Part shown: piece after piece, positions 59,404-64,000 of the stretch
Position numbering within the stretch: the first letter of the stretch is position 1
Layout of the letters: the number at the start of each line of letters is the position of its first letter
Source: Oscillospiraceae bacterium
GTDB taxonomy: Bacteria > Bacillota > Clostridia > Oscillospirales > Ruminococcaceae
Direction of reading: 5' to 3'
NCBI GenBank assembly: GCA_022787085.1
Contig: JALFVE010000023.1
Span: 1 to 64,000 of the forward strand
Length of the DNA stretch: 64,000 nucleotides
Made by a program: the position numbers and the translations under genes
Notes under the pieces: model-generated
What the model was told of the DNA's origin: nothing
Seen by the model: the letters and a program-made list of their open reading frames with translations, nothing else
Databases searched by the model: none

Positions 59404-61530
59404 TCATTCCGTCACTATAACAAAATCCACATTTCCGCTGGCGGGGTCTGCCTTTACGCATTTTACCCTGACGTGCTGTCCCACGGAATAGACCGTTTCG
59501 CCGTTTCTGGTAATTGAAAAATGCCCGTCAAAATCATAAACCCCATCGGGGAGAGATTCCATCTTAACAAGCCCTTCAACGGTGTTCGGCAGCTCAATGT
59601 ACATTCCGTAATCCGTAACCGAGCTTACCATTCCCTCAAATTCCTCACCCAGATGAGCGGACATATATTCGGCAATGTAGCAGTCCTCACATTCACGCTC
59701 CACCCTCATAGCCGTAAGCTCACATTCGGAGGACTGGAGAGATGCGGCATTGGCGAATTTGCCGTATTTCTTGGCAATTACCGCAGCAGGCTCCTTGTTG
59801 TAGCAAAGGTCGGTAAGTATGCGGTGGATGGCAAGGTCGGGATAACGCCTGATAGGCGACGTAAAATGAGCATAATCTTTAAGCACAAGACCGAAATGCC
59901 CCAGCGGCTCATCGGAATACTTCGCCTTAGCCATGGAACGGAGCACCATGTTGTTGATAACAGGGGAAAGATCGGTGTCCTTTACGGAATCAAGTATCTC
60001 CGCCAGATGAACGGGCTTCACGCTTGAAAACATCGGATGTGAAACTCCCAGTCTGTCGGTGACTTCAATAAGCTCGCTTATCTTTTCGGGAGCGGGGTCC
60101 TCGTGAATACGGTAAACAAAAGGAATGTTGTTCTCCCTTGCAGTCTTGGCGGCAGATTCGTTCGCCATGAGCATAAATTCCTCAATAATAAGCTCAGCCT
60201 TACCTCTTTCTCTTCGGGAAACGTTAACACATACCTCATTTTCGTTGATTTCAAGCTTGCACTCGGGTGTGTCTATCTGAGGAGCGCCTCTTTTGAGCTT
60301 GTTTGCGGTGAGTATCTCTGCAAGCTCCTGCATAAGGAAAATGGTGTCAAAAAGACCGTCATATTTCTCTTTAAGCTCGTCGGGGATAGCCTGCAGATCG
60401 TCCTTATTATCAAGTATCCTGTTTATCTCGCTGTAAACGCCCTTGACCCTTGAGCGGATAACAGTCTTGCTGAATTTGTATTTAAGAAGCTTTCCCTCGC
60501 TGTCAAGCTCCATAAGGCAGGAAAATGCAAGCCTGTCCTCATTGGGATTTAAAGAACAGATTCCGTTTGAAAGCTCCTTCGGCAGCATGGGAATAACCTT
60601 GTTTGCGTAATAAATGGACGTTCCTCTTAAAAATGCGTCCTTGTCAAGCTCGGAATTCGGCTTAACATAATGGGAAACGTCTGCAATATGAACGCCCAGC
60701 GCATAGCCGTTATCGGTGCGTGTAACGGAAATAGCGTCATCAATATCCTTTGTGTCCGCGCCGTCAATTGTGAAAATGATGTTATCTCTCAGGTCGAGAC
60801 GGCTGTAAATATCCCTGTCGGTTATCTTCATTCCTGAAATATGCCTTGCCTCGTCCTGAACGGCGATGGGAAATTCCACTTCCACATCATTCATGTAAAG
60901 CACAGCCAGAGCGCTGCTCACAGCTCTGTCGGAGCTTCCGAAAACAGCGCTTATGCGGCAGCGGTGATCGGCATGGCGCTCACCTCTTTTCGTGATGACC
61001 GCAAGGACCTTGTCGCCCTCCTTTGCATCGGTATCTCTGCCGCTTACGGCAATAAGATCACGGCAGAAGCTGTCGGGACGAACGAAATAGCTGTTATTTT
61101 CCGAAACAAGGGTGCCTGTAAATTCGGAGAAGCCCTCCTTGCAGACAGCGCATACCTCGCCCTCGGGTGAATCCCCCCTTGAGGGAATGAGCCTGCAAAC
61201 CACCGTATCACCGGGCATTGCGCCCTTGAGATATTTTCCGGGAACGAAGATCTCAACCCCGTCCTCACGTCTCACAAAGCCGAAGGTCTTGTTTATCCTT
61301 GCAACCTCTGCCTTGAACATATCATGAGCCTTACAGAGGATATATCCCTGCTTTGTGAGCATAATATCGCCGCTCTCGGCAAGCATTGCCGCAGCCCTTT
61401 TAAAATCCGCCTGAGAGATTTTTTTGCCCTTGACTCTGCCGTAAAGGGACTTTTCGGGAACAGCCCGCTTTCCGCCCTGCTCTAAGACGTTTAAAATTCT
61501 TGAAATACAAATCTGAGAAACCTCTGCCAT
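59404..61530 (-). CDS. rnr: Ribonuclease R
   Basis: A 708-residue 3'-5' exoribonuclease. ATG at 61530 is chosen for its GGAGG site and because it gives the usual N-terminal helix-turn-helix (MAEVSQICISRILNVLEQGG). Cold-shock-like OB domains follow (FGFVRREDGVEIFVPG), then the RNB domain with metal-binding aspartates in TIDGADTKDIDDAISV and YAHFTSPIRRYPDL, and a C-terminal S1 domain (FEGMVSSVTDYGMYIELPNT). It degrades structured RNA and helps rescue stalled ribosomes. The secG gene lies upstream, as in many Firmicutes; smpB is not found downstream. Confidence 0.96.
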   Translation of the reverse strand: MAEVSQICISRILNVLEQGGKRAVPEKSLYGRVKGKKISQADFKRAAAMLAESGDIMLTKQGYILCKAHDMFKAEVARINKTFGFVRREDGVEIFVPGKYLKGAMPGDTVVCRLIPSRGDSPEGEVCAVCKEGFSEFTGTLVSENNSYFVRPDSFCRDLIAVSGRDTDAKEGDKVLAVITKRGERHADHRCRISAVFGSSDRAVSSALAVLYMNDVEVEFPIAVQDEARHISGMKITDRDIYSRLDLRDNIIFTIDGADTKDIDDAISVTRTDNGYALGVHIADVSHYVKPNSELDKDAFLRGTSIYYANKVIPMLPKELSNGICSLNPNEDRLAFSCLMELDSEGKLLKYKFSKTVIRSRVKGVYSEINRILDNKDDLQAIPDELKEKYDGLFDTIFLMQELAEILTANKLKRGAPQIDTPECKLEINENEVCVNVSRRERGKAELIIEEFMLMANESAAKTARENNIPFVYRIHEDPAPEKISELIEVTDRLGVSHPMFSSVKPVHLAEILDSVKDTDLSPVINNMVLRSMAKAKYSDEPLGHFGLVLKDYAHFTSPIRRYPDLAIHRILTDLCYNKEPAAVIAKKYGKFANAASLQSSECELTAMRVERECEDCYIAEYMSAHLGEEFEGMVSSVTDYGMYIELPNTVEGLVKMESLPDGVYDFDGHFSITRNGETVYSVGQHVRVKCVKADPASGNVDFVIVTE

Positions 61531-61554
61531 AATAACCTCCCGAAAAAATAAATA

Positions 61555-61589
61555 TAACAAAAAAGCTCCCGCACAGAAAGTGCAGGAGC
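61555..61589 (-). terminator. Terminator between secG and rnr
   Basis: On the minus strand GCTCCTGCAC and GTGCGGGAGC (61565-61589) form a 10-bp stem with one mismatch, followed by TTTTTTGTTATATTT. It lies between secG and rnr and should limit read-through, although rnr has no obvious promoter of its own. Confidence 0.8.
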
Positions 61590-61602
61590 GAACAGGCGTA
61601 TA

Positions 61603-61863
61603 TCAGCCCTTTGAGGCAACAACGGAAATGATATTAACCGCAATAACAACCACAAAGAAGATGAAAGCAACGATCTTGGTAAGTCTCTCAAGAGCCTTTT
61701 CTCTGGTGTTCTGACCGTTCTTTCCGTAGAAGCTGTCATTATTCGAGCCTTGGATCGCACTTGTCATGCCCTGCTGCTTCTGCGACTGCATAAGCGTGAT
61801 AACAACAATAAAAACGCTGCAGGCGATAAGCAGAATACCGCTGATGATCTCAATTGCACCCAT
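61603..61863 (-). CDS. secG: Preprotein translocase subunit SecG
   Basis: An 86-residue protein with two membrane helices (about 5-24 and 62-82) and the SecG loop MQSQKQQGMTSAIQGSN. It assists SecYEG protein translocation. GGAGG precedes the ATG and a consensus-like promoter lies about 57 bases upstream. Confidence 0.93.
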   Translation of the reverse strand: MGAIEIISGILLIACSVFIVVITLMQSQKQQGMTSAIQGSNNDSFYGKNGQNTREKALERLTKIVAFIFFVVVIAVNIISVVASKG

Positions 61864-61919
61864 TATATTTTTCCTCCGTTATATACAAATAAACATTACA
61901 ATACGATTTTAATAAAGCT

Positions 61920-61948
61920 ATTATACCACACATTTTCGTAATATGCAA
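61920..61948 (-). promoter_or_regulatory. Promoter of secG
   Basis: On the minus strand TTGCAT (61943-61948), 17-base spacer, TATAAT (61920-61925) with extended TGG. Confidence 0.75.
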
Positions 61949-62069
61949 GGGCTTTGAGAAAAATTTGTGCAAATAAACCAAGTCAGCTAAGCGAAGAAGG
62001 GAGGAAATACAAAAAAATCCCATTAAATTCGCAATAATTCAGAGAATGTTAATAAAATGCACATTTAAC

Positions 62070-62098
62070 TTGCGAAAACTTTGTGAGATAATTATTAT
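62070..62098 (+). promoter_or_regulatory. Promoter of the HAD hydrolase gene
   Basis: TTGCGA (62070-62075), 17-base spacer, TATTAT (62093-62098), about 44 bases before the ATG. It probably also drives the PBP gene. Confidence 0.55.
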
Positions 62099-62141
62099 AG
62101 AAAAGTATTGCAATATATGAGAAAATAAAGGGGGAAGTTCA

Positions 62142-62786
62142 ATGAATGTGGAAAGCATAATATTCGATATGGACGGAACGCTTTGGGACAGCTCTGAAAA
62201 CGTCGCCGCTTCATGGGAGGAAACGGTGAGAAGCAAGGGGGACCCGCAGCTTCGAGGCGTTCATATAACAGGAGAGGATATCCGCAGCGTTATGGGAATG
62301 ACCATGGATGAGATAGCCAAAAGACTTTTTCCGCAGCTTACCGTCACAAGGCAGTATGAGCTTCTGGAGCAGTGCTCGGAGAATGAGAATAATTTCCTTG
62401 CAGCAAACGGCGGCAGGCTGTATGACGGGCTGGAAAAGACTTTGACTGAGCTTTCGGAGAGCCATCGTCTGTTTATAGTAAGCAACTGCCAGAAGGGCTA
62501 TATCGAGGCGTTTTTTGAATACTGCGGCATGGAGCGGCTGTTTACGGATTATCTCTGCTGGGGTGATACGGGTAAGCCTAAATGGGAGACAATACGGCTT
62601 CTGATGGAGCGGAACAAAATAACCTCCGCCGCCTATGTGGGCGACACAGAGGGAGATATGGAATCTGCGGAAAAAGCGGGGATACCGTTTGTTCATGCGG
62701 CATACGGCTTCGGCGGGGAGCTGCCTCAGGAAAAAATATCGGCAATTGCAAAAAATATAAGCGAGCTTTCGGAAATATTCGGTTAA
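62142..62786 (+). CDS. HAD-superfamily phosphatase (phosphoglycolate phosphatase-like)
   Basis: A 214-residue HAD hydrolase with cap type C1. Motif I is IIFDMDGTLWDSSENVA (nucleophile Asp9, acid Asp11), motif II is FIVSNCQKGY, and motifs III/IV are TGKPKWETI and AAYVGDTEGDMESAEKAG. The family includes phosphoglycolate phosphatase and beta-phosphoglucomutase; a phosphatase is likelier given the sequence, but the substrate is unknown. AAAGGGGG precedes the ATG. Confidence 0.88.
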   Translation: MNVESIIFDMDGTLWDSSENVAASWEETVRSKGDPQLRGVHITGEDIRSVMGMTMDEIAKRLFPQLTVTRQYELLEQCSENENNFLAANGGRLYDGLEKTLTELSESHRLFIVSNCQKGYIEAFFEYCGMERLFTDYLCWGDTGKPKWETIRLLMERNKITSAAYVGDTEGDMESAEKAGIPFVHAAYGFGGELPQEKISAIAKNISELSEIFG

Positions 62787-62822
62787 GCGCCATAATACAA
62801 TAAAAGGAGGCAGGTGATCTGC

Positions 62823-64000
62823 ATGAATAAGGCTGCGGACGGTATCCGCTTTGTAATGATAATGGCGGCGACCTTAACGTTCATGTCAATAGGAGCCCTT
62901 CGTCTGATGAAGCTCCAGCTTGTGGACGGCAGCAGCTATCTTCAGCAGTCCCTCAGCTCCAATACGGCGCAGCAGGTGATAAATGCCCCCCGAGGGGAAA
63001 TTGCCGACAGCAGCGGAAAATATCTTGTAAGCAACAAGGCGGGCTTCAATGCCGTGATCGAGAAGGCATTCTTCCCCTCGGAAAACAGCGAGATAAACCG
63101 CATAATCCTTCAGACGGCAAAGGTGCTTGAGGAGGAAAACGTAAAATGGGAGGATGCCCTTCCCATCAGCGAAAATGCTCCCTTTGAATTTCTCCCCGAC
63201 CGTGAAGCGGATGTGGCAAGGCTTCGGAAGAATATCGGCGTGCAGGTCTACGGCACCGCAGAGGAATGTATCATCGCCATGTCGGGGCTGTACGGCATAG
63301 ACGAGGAGCTTTCTCAGCGTGAAAAGCGGATAATCGCAGGAGTGAGATACACCATGTATCTCAGGGATTTTTCCGTATCAAACCGCTACACCTTTGCGGA
63401 GGATATCACCATGGAGGCGGTGGTAAGGCTCAAGGAGCTTACCTATGAGCTGGACGGCGTGGATATCGTTCAGGAAGCGGTAAGAGTGGTGAATACGGGA
63501 GATGTTATCCCCCATCTGATTGGCACCGTCGGAGCTATCTCAGCCGAGGAATACGAAAAGCTCAGAGACAGCGGCTATGCTCTTAACGATTCGGTGGGCA
63601 AAAGCGGAGTTGAAAAAGCGCTTGAAAGTACGCTAAGGGGAAAAAAGGGAGTTCGCACCCTTGAGATACAGGGGGGAGCGGTGGTCAGGGACGAAATAAC
63701 CGAGGAGGCAGTCCCGGGAAATACCATCAAGCTTACCGTAGACAGCGATTATCAGCGAAAGGTGCAGACCATTCTGGAAAACCATATATACTGGCTCAGA
63801 AACCAGACCTCATCAAAAGCAAGGGGAACCGAAGCGGACGCAGGTGCAATAGCCGTGCTTGACGCAAAAACGGGCGCACTGCTTGCGGGAGCCACCTCCC
63901 CCACCTATGACCTTATAGATTATATCGACAATTATTCCCTTGTGGCAAAGGGGGAAAACTCACCGCTGACAAACCGAGTGACCGCCGCACTTTACCGTCC
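62823..64000 (+). CDS. Class B penicillin-binding protein (PBP2/MrdA type), 5' part
   Basis: The first 392 codons of a peptidoglycan transpeptidase that runs off the window. A single N-terminal membrane anchor (about 9-27) is followed by the class B dimerisation domain (INAPRGEIADSSGKYLVSNK; HLIGTVGAISAEEYEKLRDS; VGKSGVEKALESTLRGKKG) and the start of the transpeptidase domain (AGAIAVLDAKTGALLAGATS; NSPLTNRVTAALYRP). The catalytic SxxK lies just beyond base 64000. GGAGG precedes the ATG. It probably serves cell-wall elongation or spore cortex synthesis; which PBP2 or SpoVD-like group it belongs to cannot be settled from this part. Confidence 0.9.
   Translation, partial: MNKAADGIRFVMIMAATLTFMSIGALRLMKLQLVDGSSYLQQSLSSNTAQQVINAPRGEIADSSGKYLVSNKAGFNAVIEKAFFPSENSEINRIILQTAKVLEEENVKWEDALPISENAPFEFLPDREADVARLRKNIGVQVYGTAEECIIAMSGLYGIDEELSQREKRIIAGVRYTMYLRDFSVSNRYTFAEDITMEAVVRLKELTYELDGVDIVQEAVRVVNTGDVIPHLIGTVGAISAEEYEKLRDSGYALNDSVGKSGVEKALESTLRGKKGVRTLEIQGGAVVRDEITEEAVPGNTIKLTVDSDYQRKVQTILENHIYWLRNQTSSKARGTEADAGAIAVLDAKTGALLAGATSPTYDLIDYIDNYSLVAKGENSPLTNRVTAALYR

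Overview
The window looks like chromosomal DNA of a fibre-degrading, anaerobic, Gram-positive Clostridium-class bacterium, most likely Ruminococcus or a close relative (Oscillospiraceae). The reasons are a xylan-utilisation locus, a GH130 mannosylglucose phosphorylase, meso-diaminopimelate dehydrogenase, strong GGAGG-type ribosome binding sites, frequent TTG starts, and vegetative promoters of the form TTGxxx-17-TATAAT upstream of many genes. The genus is an inference; no rRNA, tRNA or CRISPR array was seen.

Region 1 (1-11.8 kb, all +) is a xylan locus: the end of xylulokinase, a GQSN-type acetylesterase, a signal-less GH10 xylanase, a GH67 alpha-glucuronidase, a transaldolase/fructose-6-phosphate aldolase, a lipoprotein CBM22-GH10 xylanase, a sugar-binding lipoprotein and a GH43 xylosidase. 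Together they describe cell-surface cutting of glucuronoxylan, capture and uptake of decorated oligosaccharides, intracellular removal of acetyl and glucuronosyl groups, and entry of xylose into the pentose phosphate pathway. No permease genes lie in this stretch.

Region 2 (11.8-25.9 kb) is accessory. It holds a RloA/AbiL-like AAA ATPase with a tiny downstream gene, then a dense cluster of signalling genes: a truncated sensor kinase, an HD-GYP response regulator split by a one-base frameshift, an HPt protein, a REC-GGDEF-EAL regulator, a solute-binding lipoprotein fused to a 5'-nucleotidase-C-like domain, and a hybrid kinase with two receivers. Next to the intact set is a mosaic of truncated paralogues (24.6-25.9 kb), and another solute-binding-protein remnant lies at 14.95 kb. 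This paralogous set has evidently been duplicated and then cut down by deletions.

Region 3 (26-41.9 kb) contains a Bcp peroxiredoxin, a ribosomal-protection-type GTPase fused to a YacP/Rae1-like NYN nuclease domain, a TetR regulator with a palindromic operator beside a broken antiporter gene, a secreted tyrosine-rich repeat protein, D-lactate dehydrogenase, and a minus-strand operon. That operon encodes a DUF4250 protein, a GrpE-like coiled-coil protein, a giant Hsp70-like protein, a lipid kinase and a hybrid kinase. It is followed by remnants of a serine recombinase and a HEPN-like gene.

Region 4 (42-64 kb) is mostly conserved housekeeping: the hemA-sirC-hemC-cobA/hemD-hemB-hemL operon for uroporphyrinogen III, siroheme and corrinoid precursors; an RlmD-type rRNA methyltransferase; a zinc-ribbon protein; HemZ; a zeta-toxin-like kinase; an MBL hydrolase; an EAL-HDOD protein; diaminopimelate dehydrogenase; a DUF421/DUF4363 pair; GH130-azlC-azlD; RNase R; SecG; a HAD phosphatase; and the start of a class B penicillin-binding protein. 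The best candidates for undescribed biology are the GTPase-NYN fusion, the Hsp70-like/GrpE-like operon, the tyrosine-rich repeat protein, and the solute-binding-protein/5'-nucleotidase-C fusion with its kinase and EAL partners.
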